The notes under the pieces: model-generated
Databases searched by the model: none
What the model was told of the DNA's origin: nothing
Seen by the model: the letters and a program-made list of their open reading frames with translations, nothing else
NCBI GenBank assembly: GCA_023664365.1
Contig: JAMPFR010000006.1
Location: 1 to 64,000, forward strand
Reading direction: 5' to 3'
From: Acetatifactor muris
GTDB taxonomy: Bacteria > Bacillota > Clostridia > Lachnospirales > Lachnospiraceae
Length of the DNA: 64,000 nt
Shown here: positions 37,163 through 45,430 of the stretch, in pieces
Numbering within the stretch: the first letter of the stretch is position 1
Layout: the number at the start of each line of letters is the position of its first letter
Position numbers and translations under genes: made by a program

Positions 37163-38179
37163 TCACCCTCTGGCTGCCATTTCGCCGTATTTTTCCTTAC
37201 TGTCCCGTATGAATTTCTTTACCTGCTCAGGACCCGGCAGATCGTCGGAGCAGGAGTGGCTTGCCACCATCATGGAGGCCTCGGCGCTGCCGAACTCCAG
37301 ACAGTCTATCATTTCCCAGCCCTGGTACAGGCCGTAAAGAAAGCCTGCGGCGTATCCGTCCCCGCCTCCGAAGGATTTCAGGCAGTCCACGGGAAAGGGT
37401 TTGATGGAAAAGCTCTTTCCGTCCTTTGTGTAGGCGGTGGAGCCTTCCTTTCCATGCTTGATAACCAGGATTTTCGCGCTTTTCGACATCCAGTAATCCG
37501 CCGTCTCCCTGTCGCTCCTGCCCGGACAGATTAACCTTTCGGTCAGATCAAATTCCTCTCTGGAGCCTAAAATAATATCCGCTTCCCCGGCCACCATGGA
37601 ATAATAAACGGAAATTTCATCCCGGTTCTTCCAGTTGTACTCCCGGTAATCAATGTCAAAAATCAGCTTCGTATTGTTTCTTTTCGCAAGCATCACTGCC
37701 TTCAGCGCCGCCTCCCTGGAGGGACTCTCCGCCAGAGAGGTGCCTGAAATCAGCAGCGCCTTTGTATTTTTTATATACTCCTCGTCAATGTCGTCCACGC
37801 AGAGCTGCAGATCCGCTATGCAGTTGCGGTACATCAATATGCGGCTCTCCTCCGGCGAAAGAATTTCCGTAAAGGTAAGGCCGATCTTTTCCCCGTTGGT
37901 GCATCTGCGGATACGGGAGGTGTCAATGCCCTCCCTTTCAAAATAATGGGTTACAAAATCCCCGAACTGGTCGTCGGAAACCCGGGCAAAAAATCCCGTC
38001 TTCATGCCGTGCCTGCGCACCCCCACCGCAATATTGGCAGGGGATCCTCCCAGGTATTTCTTAAAGGTGGTACACTCCTCCAGAGGGTGAAAATAGTCCA
38101 CCGGGTTGAAATCCACGGCAATTCTTCCCAACAGCACCAAATCCATCGGTCTGCCTTCGTCAAACTCAATATACTGCAT
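37163..38179 (-). CDS. iolC: 5-dehydro-2-deoxygluconokinase IolC
   Basis: A 338-residue PfkB-family sugar kinase that phosphorylates 5-dehydro-2-deoxygluconate. It opens [26 protein letters not shown], a common IolC start, and has [15 protein letters not shown]. The catalytic region reads [17 protein letters not shown], with the catalytic Asp in [10 protein letters not shown]. It is the first of the five iol genes on this strand, after a hairpin and a copy of a dispersed repeat. Confidence 0.94.
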   Translation of the reverse strand: MQYIEFDEGRPMDLVLLGRIAVDFNPVDYFHPLEECTTFKKYLGGSPANIAVGVRRHGMKTGFFARVSDDQFGDFVTHYFEREGIDTSRIRRCTNGEKIGLTFTEILSPEESRILMYRNCIADLQLCVDDIDEEYIKNTKALLISGTSLAESPSREAALKAVMLAKRNNTKLIFDIDYREYNWKNRDEISVYYSMVAGEADIILGSREEFDLTERLICPGRSDRETADYWMSKSAKILVIKHGKEGSTAYTKDGKSFSIKPFPVDCLKSFGGGDGYAAGFLYGLYQGWEMIDCLEFGSAEASMMVASHSCSDDLPGPEQVKKFIRDSKEKYGEMAARG

Positions 38180-38235
38180 ATTCTCTTCTCTGCCTCCCGC
38201 TGAAATTTATTCTACCTGCGCGGTTGCAATCCAAT

Positions 38236-38274
38236 GGTCTGTCTGCACGCAATTTATTGCAATGCAGACGGACT
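38236..38274. repeat. Hairpin upstream of iolC
   Basis: Positions 38236-38247 pair with 38263-38274 over 12 bp including G-T pairs, with a nested GCAAT/ATTGC in the loop. No T-run follows on the minus strand. Confidence 0.6.
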
Positions 38275-38288
38275 GTTGAATTAGCAGC

Positions 38289-38312
38289 CCACTCCCAAAT
38301 GAGCAAAACGCA
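38289..38312 (-). repeat. Dispersed 24 bp repeat, copy 1
   Basis: A 24-mer containing CCAAATGAGCAAAACGCA matches 56850-56873 at 23 of 24 positions. This copy lies between the alcohol dehydrogenase stop and iolC and lacks the second half seen in copy 2. Confidence 0.75.
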
Positions 38313-38319
38313 CCTGCGT

Positions 38320-39474
38320 CTATTTATAAAGACTTTCGTAAATTACCCGCACGTCCTCCGGACCGATTTTCTTTCTCGTGTTGGAGGGACTGCCGCTTGC
38401 CATGGCGTCCTCGGTCATTTTCTCAATGACGTTTACATAGCTTTCCCTGTCAATGCCGTATTCCTGCAGCGTGGGAATCTCACAGGTTCTGCATATGTCC
38501 GCCACTGCCCCCAAAAAGCTTTCACCGGCCTCCCTGTCTCCGGCCCCTGCTGCCGCCACGCCTATCTCCCTGCCCAGCCGTCCGAAGCGATCGTAAGCGC
38601 CGTCCAGCACATAGGAAAGACATTTTTCCAGAAGCATGGCATTGGAAATGCCGTGCGGTACATGGAACAGCGCGCCGATAGGCCGGCTCATGCCGTGAAC
38701 GATTGTCACTGAGGCATTGTTAAAGGCAATGCCCGCCTCCAGAGCCGCCAGAGACATTTCCTCCCTGGCCTGCACGTTACCGCCGTTGCGGAAGGCCTCC
38801 GGCAGCCAGGTAAAAATCCGTTTCACCGCGGACAATGCAAATACATCCGACAGGGGCTGCGCTTTTGCGGAGGTATAAGACTCCACCGCATGGGTCAGGG
38901 CGTCCAGTCCGGTAGCCGCCGTAATGGCGGGGGGTGCAGTCACGGTAAACTGCGGGTCGATGACCGCCAGCGTGGGCATCAGCACCGCTCCCTTCAGCAG
39001 CATCTTAATATCCCGCTTCGTATCCGTTATGATGGTAAACTGAGTGGCCTCGGAACCGGTGCCCGCCGTGGTGGGCACCGCCACCATGGGCGGCGTGGGC
39101 TTCTCAATCACCTTTCCCAGATAGTCCGTGATAAGGCCGCCGTTTCCCACCAGGGCGCCGATTGCCTTCATGGAATCAATGGGGCTTCCGCCGCCCAAGG
39201 CTGCCAGGAAATCACAGCCCTCCTTCTGATACAGTGCAAGCCCTTCCGCGATCATGGCGTCCGTAGGCTCTCCCGATATGCCGGAATATACCGCATAGGA
39301 AATGCCGCAGTTTTTCAGGGCTTCCTCCACATGGGCCAGATTTCCCAGGCGAATCATCACCTCATCCGTAACCACCAGGGCCTTTTTCCCGAGTCCCTTA
39401 AGGCTCTCCTCCGCCTGCTTCAGCGCTCCCGCGCCGCTGATGATCTGTTTTGGCATGATAAATGAACTGCTCAT
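38320..39474 (-). CDS. Iron-containing alcohol dehydrogenase (group III)
   Basis: A 384-residue NAD(P)-dependent dehydrogenase. GGGSPIDSMKAIGAL is the nucleotide-binding motif; the iron ligands lie in GLDALTHAVESYTS and HGMSRPIGALFHVPHG. It converts a short alcohol or a sugar-derived aldehyde; lactaldehyde or a polyol is plausible here. The ATG at 39474 (MSSSF) is used, six bases after GGAGG; it overlaps the stop of the preceding gene (ATGA). Confidence 0.92.
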   Translation of the reverse strand: MSSSFIMPKQIISGAGALKQAEESLKGLGKKALVVTDEVMIRLGNLAHVEEALKNCGISYAVYSGISGEPTDAMIAEGLALYQKEGCDFLAALGGGSPIDSMKAIGALVGNGGLITDYLGKVIEKPTPPMVAVPTTAGTGSEATQFTIITDTKRDIKMLLKGAVLMPTLAVIDPQFTVTAPPAITAATGLDALTHAVESYTSAKAQPLSDVFALSAVKRIFTWLPEAFRNGGNVQAREEMSLAALEAGIAFNNASVTIVHGMSRPIGALFHVPHGISNAMLLEKCLSYVLDGAYDRFGRLGREIGVAAAGAGDREAGESFLGAVADICRTCEIPTLQEYGIDRESYVNVIEKMTEDAMASGSPSNTRKKIGPEDVRVIYESLYK

Positions 39475-40289
39475 ATACAACCTCCGTTTCTATCGTCATT
39501 TCTATTATCATTTCTATTATCATTTCTATTATCACTTCTATTGCCGTCACTCAGGCTTTCCGCAATTTTATGCTTCCACTCCGTGATCCGCTTCACAATC
39601 AATCCGTCCAGCTCTGTCCAGGGCATCAGAATATCCCGGCCATCCGATTCCCTGTCCGTAAATTCCCAGGTGGGTACAAAGGCATGATTCTCCCGGATGT
39701 ACCGCTCCGCCTTCCTGTCAAAGGCCTCATCCGTGGACAGCCTCCCCGCAAACATGGGAGCAATGAGAAGTCCGTCCCTGCCCGCATATTCCCCGCAGCA
39801 AATGTCCCTGTGGGGAAACAGCTGAAAGTAATGAGGCTTCGGCATAAAGGCATGCTTTCCCGGCTGGACATACAGAATCACATGGGTTCCTTCAAACTCC
39901 GTCTCCCCTTCTATATAGTTATTCAGAAATTTGCCGTGAAAGCTGCCCAGAATGCCGTTGACTTTGCCCTTATCATCCAGCTTTATAAACACATGCTCCA
40001 GATCATACAGATGCTGAATGTCAAAGTCATAATAATAAGCGTATTCTATCACCGTCTCCCCCGGTTCCGGTTCAAGCTGCAGCCTGCAGGAGGGGCTTCT
40101 GAATATTGTGTCCGCGGTATGCGCACTGCGGGTCTCATCTGCCGCGGAGCGTATTTTCGCCGGACGAGCAATGTCCGCCCTATATACCGTGTACCCTATG
40201 GCCTCCGGGCTGTATGGCTCCGCCCTGTCATATCGCAGGCGGGGAAGATACTTTTCCGCCTGCTCCCGTTCCGTCTCCGATTCTCTCAT
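39471..40289 (-). CDS. Unknown protein with a tandem-repeat C-terminus
   Basis: A 272-residue soluble protein not recognised with confidence. The central part (YYYDFDIQHLYDLEHVFIKLD, SFHGKF, THVILYVQPGKHAFMP) has spaced His/Glu residues reminiscent of Vps62/NPP1-like folds, a weak resemblance only. The last 25 residues are Asn/Arg/Asp repeats encoded by 12 bp tandem repeats. It overlaps both neighbours by four bases (ATGA), so it is a true operon member between the 580-residue protein and the alcohol dehydrogenase. Confidence 0.75.
   Translation of the reverse strand: MRESETEREQAEKYLPRLRYDRAEPYSPEAIGYTVYRADIARPAKIRSAADETRSAHTADTIFRSPSCRLQLEPEPGETVIEYAYYYDFDIQHLYDLEHVFIKLDDKGKVNGILGSFHGKFLNNYIEGETEFEGTHVILYVQPGKHAFMPKPHYFQLFPHRDICCGEYAGRDGLLIAPMFAGRLSTDEAFDRKAERYIRENHAFVPTWEFTDRESDGRDILMPWTELDGLIVKRITEWKHKIAESLSDGNRSDNRNDNRNDNRNDDRNGGCI
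39487..39546. repeat. 12 bp tandem repeat inside a gene
   Basis: Five units of the type TTTCTATTATCA, three of them perfect, encode an Asn-Arg-(Asn/Ser)-Asp repeat at the end of the 272-residue protein. Unit gain or loss keeps the frame. Confidence 0.9.
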
Positions 40290-42028
40290 CCCTTTGTGTA
40301 CAGGCTCCTCTTATTCCGAATCTCAATGGTGTGGTCGAAGGATGTATAATCTGTCAGATACAGCGTGGCCGCCCCCGGCGTTTTGGCCTCGCTGTCCTCC
40401 TTGCCCTCGGTGAAATGATGCTCACCGAAACAGGGACCTACAACCAGGGCGTCGTTTTCGTTTCCAACCTCCGTATACCCCTTCTTTAACACAATGACCT
40501 CGCTGCCGGTCAGGGGCATATCCGCATATTCGTTTGTCAGCAGGCTGACGCCTGAGAAGGCCAGTTCGATTCTCCAGGGCGCTCCCTCCACGCCGGAGGT
40601 TCTGACCCGAACGTCCACACCGTTCTCCACTTCCTTCACCCAGACGTCAATCTGCATGTCAGGCCCCGTCTTTTTATCCCGGGAGGCATTGTCCATCTTC
40701 CACCAGTCGCTTGTTTCCGGCTTTTCCGCAAAGGGCAGATAATACCAGCCCCGCATGGTCTGGGACAGATGATATTCCCCCTCGGACAGCCTCTCCATCT
40801 TCTCACTCTTAAAGGCTCTGTGTTCACAGAAGCTTCCGGCCACCTTCATCTCCAGCTTCATGGTACCGTTGTGGAAATAGAAGAAATTGGACTTGCCCCC
40901 CAGCACCGTATAGGTAAACCGGCCCTGCTGCCCTCTGGCAATTTCCGACTCCCGATAATAGCTGCGAAAATCCGGCCGGACATAACAGCCCTCATACTCC
41001 AGCTTCCGGTACTCCGGATGCAGCATGAACCAGATCAGGAAATCAGGAGAGGTGATATGCTTTCTGTCCACCATCTCAAAAATGGTATTGCACATCTGCA
41101 GAAATTCGGGGATATTGTACTTCATCCCCATATTCAGATACTCCATGTAATAATCCTTGGGATATATCAGCCTGTCCTTGTCAAACCGGGTGGAGTTGGC
41201 GGTAAACACGCTCTCATCCGGCTCCCAGTAGGTCAGCATCATTTTCAGATTGCGGACTGCGTTCTGCTCATAGGAAGGATCTCCCGTGGCTTCGGACAGC
41301 ATAATCATAGCGTCATTGTTCACCCGGTTGTAATTGCCCGCAGACTTTTCGGCGAACTCGCCGTCCCCGTTGCAGTCGATCCCCTCGTTCAGATAGGAAT
41401 ACGCCGCCTTCTCCATCTCCTTACAGTCAAAGAGTCTGCCGCAGGTCATCAGCACCGAAGCGATGGCCCAGCGATGATTCGGCGTATGGAAGCCGCCCTC
41501 CAGCATACCCTTAGCGCCTTCCCTTACAATGGTTTCCACCTGCTCCAGAATCTGTCTCTCCCCCCGGGACAGGCAGTTCTCTTCCGGAATTTTCACAGCC
41601 CTTAAACCGACGCCCGACGCTTTCTGCCCTTCTTCCGCCTCCGGCAGCTTTGCCCCTTCAGCCCTGCCCGCCAGATAGCGGTACACGGGAAGCAGCTTCT
41701 TGATACAGAAGGCTGTGTCCGGCGCAGAAAAAAAGTTACAGGTAATATAATCAAACAACCCGTTGTCATGCTGCACCCGCCGTATATAGTCCAGGCCCAG
41801 CAGGATGCTGTCCAACACCTTTTCATCATGGTAATAGATGGCGTCCTCATTGCAGTAGGCCGCCGTCATGGAGGCCACCCGGTAGATTGAAAATTTTGCC
41901 TGTACGATTCCCGTCCCGTCGGCAAATCCGCCATACCTGGGGCTCTCCTTATCCTGTATCTGGATCTGCAGGGATTTCTCCACCCTGTCCTGGGTATCCC
42001 GAATCATCTTCTGATAATGTTTTTCCAT
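40286..42028 (-). CDS. Probable glycan-active protein, (alpha/alpha)-barrel plus beta-sandwich
   Basis: A 580-residue protein without signal peptide. The N-terminal 330 residues are helical with repeated Trp/Tyr/Asn-rich turns (NNDAMIMLSEATGD, GGFHTPNHRWAIASVLMTCGRLFD), as in (alpha/alpha)6 toroids of polysaccharide lyases and some glycosidases. The C-terminal half is beta-rich (YTVLGGKSNFFYFHNGTMKLEMKVAG). It is probably a lyase or glycosidase of an unassigned or poorly known family. The start is at 42028 after GGGAGG. It lies between a GH38 and small unknown genes in a glycan locus. Confidence 0.7.
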   Translation of the reverse strand: MEKHYQKMIRDTQDRVEKSLQIQIQDKESPRYGGFADGTGIVQAKFSIYRVASMTAAYCNEDAIYYHDEKVLDSILLGLDYIRRVQHDNGLFDYITCNFFSAPDTAFCIKKLLPVYRYLAGRAEGAKLPEAEEGQKASGVGLRAVKIPEENCLSRGERQILEQVETIVREGAKGMLEGGFHTPNHRWAIASVLMTCGRLFDCKEMEKAAYSYLNEGIDCNGDGEFAEKSAGNYNRVNNDAMIMLSEATGDPSYEQNAVRNLKMMLTYWEPDESVFTANSTRFDKDRLIYPKDYYMEYLNMGMKYNIPEFLQMCNTIFEMVDRKHITSPDFLIWFMLHPEYRKLEYEGCYVRPDFRSYYRESEIARGQQGRFTYTVLGGKSNFFYFHNGTMKLEMKVAGSFCEHRAFKSEKMERLSEGEYHLSQTMRGWYYLPFAEKPETSDWWKMDNASRDKKTGPDMQIDVWVKEVENGVDVRVRTSGVEGAPWRIELAFSGVSLLTNEYADMPLTGSEVIVLKKGYTEVGNENDALVVGPCFGEHHFTEGKEDSEAKTPGAATLYLTDYTSFDHTIEIRNKRSLYTKG

Positions 42029-42106
42029 TTTTCCTCCCATCTGCCTGTATCAAGAGACAGGCTGCGCCTCAGCGGTACAAACCAATTCCACAGAGTCCGG
42101 CGTTCT

Positions 42107-45100
42107 TCAGTGTGAGATTAGAATTGTCTTGATTTCAAAGGCCCGAAAGTTCAATTCCAGCCTGCCGTCCCTTAACTCCAGCTCCCGCTCCGGCTCCTCC
42201 AGCATATTGCAGGCATAGACGTGTTTTACCTGCAGCAGCCCGTTCAGCGTCAACGTAGTAACCCCGGCACATCCTTTGGATTCATAGAGCCGCAGCACCA
42301 CGCCCTTCTCACGGTCAAAAGCAGGTTTGCAGGTTTCCAGTACCACATGGCCCCCCTCTAACCGAAAGAAGGAAACCGCCTTCTCTGCCCCATCCGCTCC
42401 GAACCGCTGCCGGACGCCCTGAAAAAATTCTCTCTCCGTTTCAGCCTGTGTCCCGGCTTCCGTGGCCTCCACATTGAGTTCATAGGCCTCCTCCGTCACA
42501 CGGCTGGCCGTAAAGGGTCCGGAAAAAGGCAATATTGAATAGGTGAAATGATGCACTCCCATATCCGCCGTCATATCCGGCAGCACAGGGGCCCGCAGCA
42601 GAGTCAGGGACAGCCTGCTGTCCTCCGCCGAAAGCCCGTATTTACAGTCATTCAGCACAGCAAAACCGTTCTCACCGTCGGTCAGCGCCGCATATTTGTG
42701 GTGACAGGTTTCATATAAATCCTGCTCATACCGCCTGGATTTATGGGTGGGACGTCTGATATATCCGAACTGGATTTCCTCCAGCACTTCCTTTGTGTAC
42801 ACCGTGGTGGGGAAATCCACCTTCAATATCCTGTGCCTTTCCCGCCAGTCAATCTCCGTCTCAAAATCAATCCGAGGACTGTCCATGGCCAGAAGTATCC
42901 GCTGGCGCGCCGTAAAATAAGGTTCCCGGTACTCAACCGTCACAATCAGGCTGCCGTCCGGCTCCCGCTCTGCGCCGGATACCCGTCCTCCGATTAAGTC
43001 TTCCTCCGCCTCTTCATACATCCGTCCCAGCTCCCAGGCGTCATAGGCCACGTTTACATCCCTGTACAGCTTCCAGTCGTTCAGGGGCTTCTCCGCATAC
43101 TCATAGCCGCTGCCCCTGTGGGTGAGGCTTATGATACGTCCCTTTCCGTCAACCTCCGCCCGGTAATAGGCATTTTCAAACACAATCGTTTCCGCCGCCT
43201 GCATACCCGCTCCGACCCCGGGCATTACGCCGTCTCTCTCCGCCTCTTCCGGCACACCGTTTATGTCAGCCCCCGCCTTCAGGATCACATACCCGCAGGC
43301 CGGAAGCCGCAGACCTCTACGGCTGCGCTCCCAACTCAGGGAGTTAAATACTACTCCCCGGGAGTTAAAAATCACGCTCCGGGAGTGAGATGCCGCCTTC
43401 CCTATACCGGAATCGATTTTCTGAAGGTCTGAATCCGCCAGCTCCGCCAGCAGCTGCTTCGCCAGCAGACGGCTCTCCCGCTCCGTCTCTTCCAGGGCCT
43501 GCCGGGCCTCCTCATTGACCCGCTGTATGGAAGAGCCGGGGAGAATATCATGAAATTCCTGGATAAGCAGGGTCTTCCAGAGCCCCTCCAGCTTCTTTAA
43601 CACCTGCTCCTCTTCGGAGGCGTCCCGATAACTTCCTGTCAGCCGCATCAGTCCCGCCAGATACTCCGCCTCCCGCAGGGCATATTCCGTCCTGCGGACG
43701 CCTCTCTTGATGGCCGCCTGGGCCGTATAGGTTCCCCGGTGCCAGGCCAGATACAGCTCTCCGTAATAAACATTCCGTATTTTTCCGGCCGCCAGTCTGT
43801 CAAAAAACGCGGCGGGACTTTCCATGGTACATCTGGGGGCTCCCTCCAAATCCCGGCAGCGCGCCGCCGTCTCCACCATGATTTCCGTAGGGCCGCCGCC
43901 GCCGTCACCGTAGCCGAAGGGGTAAAGGAAGCTGTCAATTTCCTGCTTCTGATTTCTGTCTTCCTCCCAGCGTCTCCGAAGCTCTCCTGCATTAAACACT
44001 GTATTATTCTTTTTAAAAATGTGGGACAGCACTCTGGTGCCGTCAATTCCCTCCCACCAGAATATATTATAGGGAAAAGGCTCGCTCTCCGGATCGCTGC
44101 GCAGCAGCTTCTGCGTAGCAAAATAAGGCACCCTGCAGCCTGCCATAATCTGGGGCAGCGCACCGGTAAAGCCAAAGGTATCCGGCAGCCATGCCACCCG
44201 GCTGTCCGCGCCGAACTCCTCCCGAAACCATCTTTTCCCCAGAACAAACTGCCTTATCAGGCTTTCTCCCCCCGCCAGGTTGGTGTCGCTCTCCACATAT
44301 AATCCGCCCTCCGGCAGAAAACGGCCCTCCCCAGCCAACTCCTTCACCCGGGCATACAGATTCGGATAATACTCCTTTAAATCTTCCAGCACCGTGGGGG
44401 AACACAAAAGAAACTTATAATCCGGATAACGCTCCATCAGCTTTATCTGATTGGAATAGGTTCTGGCGGATTTGCGCTTTGTCTCCTCCCGGGTCCAGAG
44501 CCACGCCAGATCAATATGAGACTGGCCGAACACGGTATACGCCGGCACGGTGTCACTGTTATGCTTCTCCAGCAGGGGACGCAGAAGCTCTCCCGCTTTC
44601 CGTATACTGATACGCCTCCGGGGTTCCTCCGCCTCAAAGTCGGCAGTCAGCGTAAATTGCTGCAGGGCTTCCCCTATCTTCATGGTGCGCAGATCGCTGT
44701 CGGGCATTGCCTTCCACAGTTCATACAGGGTATGATAATCCGCATAAATGCGGAACAGTTCCTCATCCAGGATTCCGAAATGACTGCGGCCCACCACACA
44801 CTGACGCTTCGGCGGCTCCGGCACGGGTATGGCGTCCCGGCTGAAAATACCGCCGCTCTCCGCCCTGACCCCATGCCCTGCATAAACCTCCGCGTAAATT
44901 TCAAAGTGCCCGCCGGGAACGGCCCTGTCCGTCAGTTCCACAAAAGCATGCTGCTTATCAATGGAGCCCGACTCCCGTCCGTTTACGAACACCAGCATCT
45001 CCGGCCCTGCACCGATATGAAGCATGATACGTTTTCCCGCCGCCTCGGCCGGCAGCGTCACCTCCGTGCGGAACCACCCGTACTCCCACTTTTCTCCCCA

Positions 45101-45274
45101 GGAGATCCCCTCCGGGAAGGGACGGAATTCCCTCTCTCCGGCCTGCGCCAGGGTCAACTGCTCTCTGGTGGTAAATCCGGAGAGCGGTGCTTCTCCTAAC
45201 GGCGTATAAAGCCCTGCCGCAAAAGCTTCATCCCATATTTTCAAACGCTCGTCCCACTGCCTGCCTAATTTCAT
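42107..45274 (-). CDS. Alpha-mannosidase, glycoside hydrolase family 38
   Basis: A 1055-residue cytoplasmic retaining alpha-mannosidase. The GH38 zinc site begins with GQSHIDLAWLWTREE (His, Asp), and the nucleophile Asp lies in WLPDTFGFTGALPQIM. HDILPGSSIQRVNEEA is another family landmark. The C-terminal half is beta-sandwich. The lack of a signal peptide implies that it acts on imported oligosaccharides. The start at 45274 follows GGAGG; a 17 bp tandem repeat lies upstream. Confidence 0.95.
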   Translation of the reverse strand: MKLGRQWDERLKIWDEAFAAGLYTPLGEAPLSGFTTREQLTLAQAGEREFRPFPEGISWGEKWEYGWFRTEVTLPAEAAGKRIMLHIGAGPEMLVFVNGRESGSIDKQHAFVELTDRAVPGGHFEIYAEVYAGHGVRAESGGIFSRDAIPVPEPPKRQCVVGRSHFGILDEELFRIYADYHTLYELWKAMPDSDLRTMKIGEALQQFTLTADFEAEEPRRRISIRKAGELLRPLLEKHNSDTVPAYTVFGQSHIDLAWLWTREETKRKSARTYSNQIKLMERYPDYKFLLCSPTVLEDLKEYYPNLYARVKELAGEGRFLPEGGLYVESDTNLAGGESLIRQFVLGKRWFREEFGADSRVAWLPDTFGFTGALPQIMAGCRVPYFATQKLLRSDPESEPFPYNIFWWEGIDGTRVLSHIFKKNNTVFNAGELRRRWEEDRNQKQEIDSFLYPFGYGDGGGGPTEIMVETAARCRDLEGAPRCTMESPAAFFDRLAAGKIRNVYYGELYLAWHRGTYTAQAAIKRGVRRTEYALREAEYLAGLMRLTGSYRDASEEEQVLKKLEGLWKTLLIQEFHDILPGSSIQRVNEEARQALEETERESRLLAKQLLAELADSDLQKIDSGIGKAASHSRSVIFNSRGVVFNSLSWERSRRGLRLPACGYVILKAGADINGVPEEAERDGVMPGVGAGMQAAETIVFENAYYRAEVDGKGRIISLTHRGSGYEYAEKPLNDWKLYRDVNVAYDAWELGRMYEEAEEDLIGGRVSGAEREPDGSLIVTVEYREPYFTARQRILLAMDSPRIDFETEIDWRERHRILKVDFPTTVYTKEVLEEIQFGYIRRPTHKSRRYEQDLYETCHHKYAALTDGENGFAVLNDCKYGLSAEDSRLSLTLLRAPVLPDMTADMGVHHFTYSILPFSGPFTASRVTEEAYELNVEATEAGTQAETEREFFQGVRQRFGADGAEKAVSFFRLEGGHVVLETCKPAFDREKGVVLRLYESKGCAGVTTLTLNGLLQVKHVYACNMLEEPERELELRDGRLELNFRAFEIKTILISH

Positions 45275-45342
45275 AACGCCTCCGCCTGCATTTCTCCGGC
45301 AGCTGTCCATTCACAGCTCTCCTGATTTTCAGCATCTCCCGA

Positions 45343-45416
45343 TTTACGCCCTTCACCGCTTTACGCCCTTCACCGCTTTACGCCCTTCACTGCTTTACGC
45401 CCTTTGCCGCTTTACG
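45343..45416. repeat. 17 bp tandem repeat between HAD-GH105 and GH38 genes
   Basis: Four units of TTTACGCCCTTCACCGC (starting at 45343, 45360, 45377 and 45394) with one or two changes, plus a partial fifth. It is noncoding and has no spacers, so it is not a CRISPR array. Confidence 0.92.
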
Positions 45417-45430
45417 CTTCCGCCGGGACT

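Noticed and set aside
45343..45416. 17 bp repeats considered as a CRISPR array
   Set aside because: The units are directly adjacent with no spacers, and no cas gene is present.
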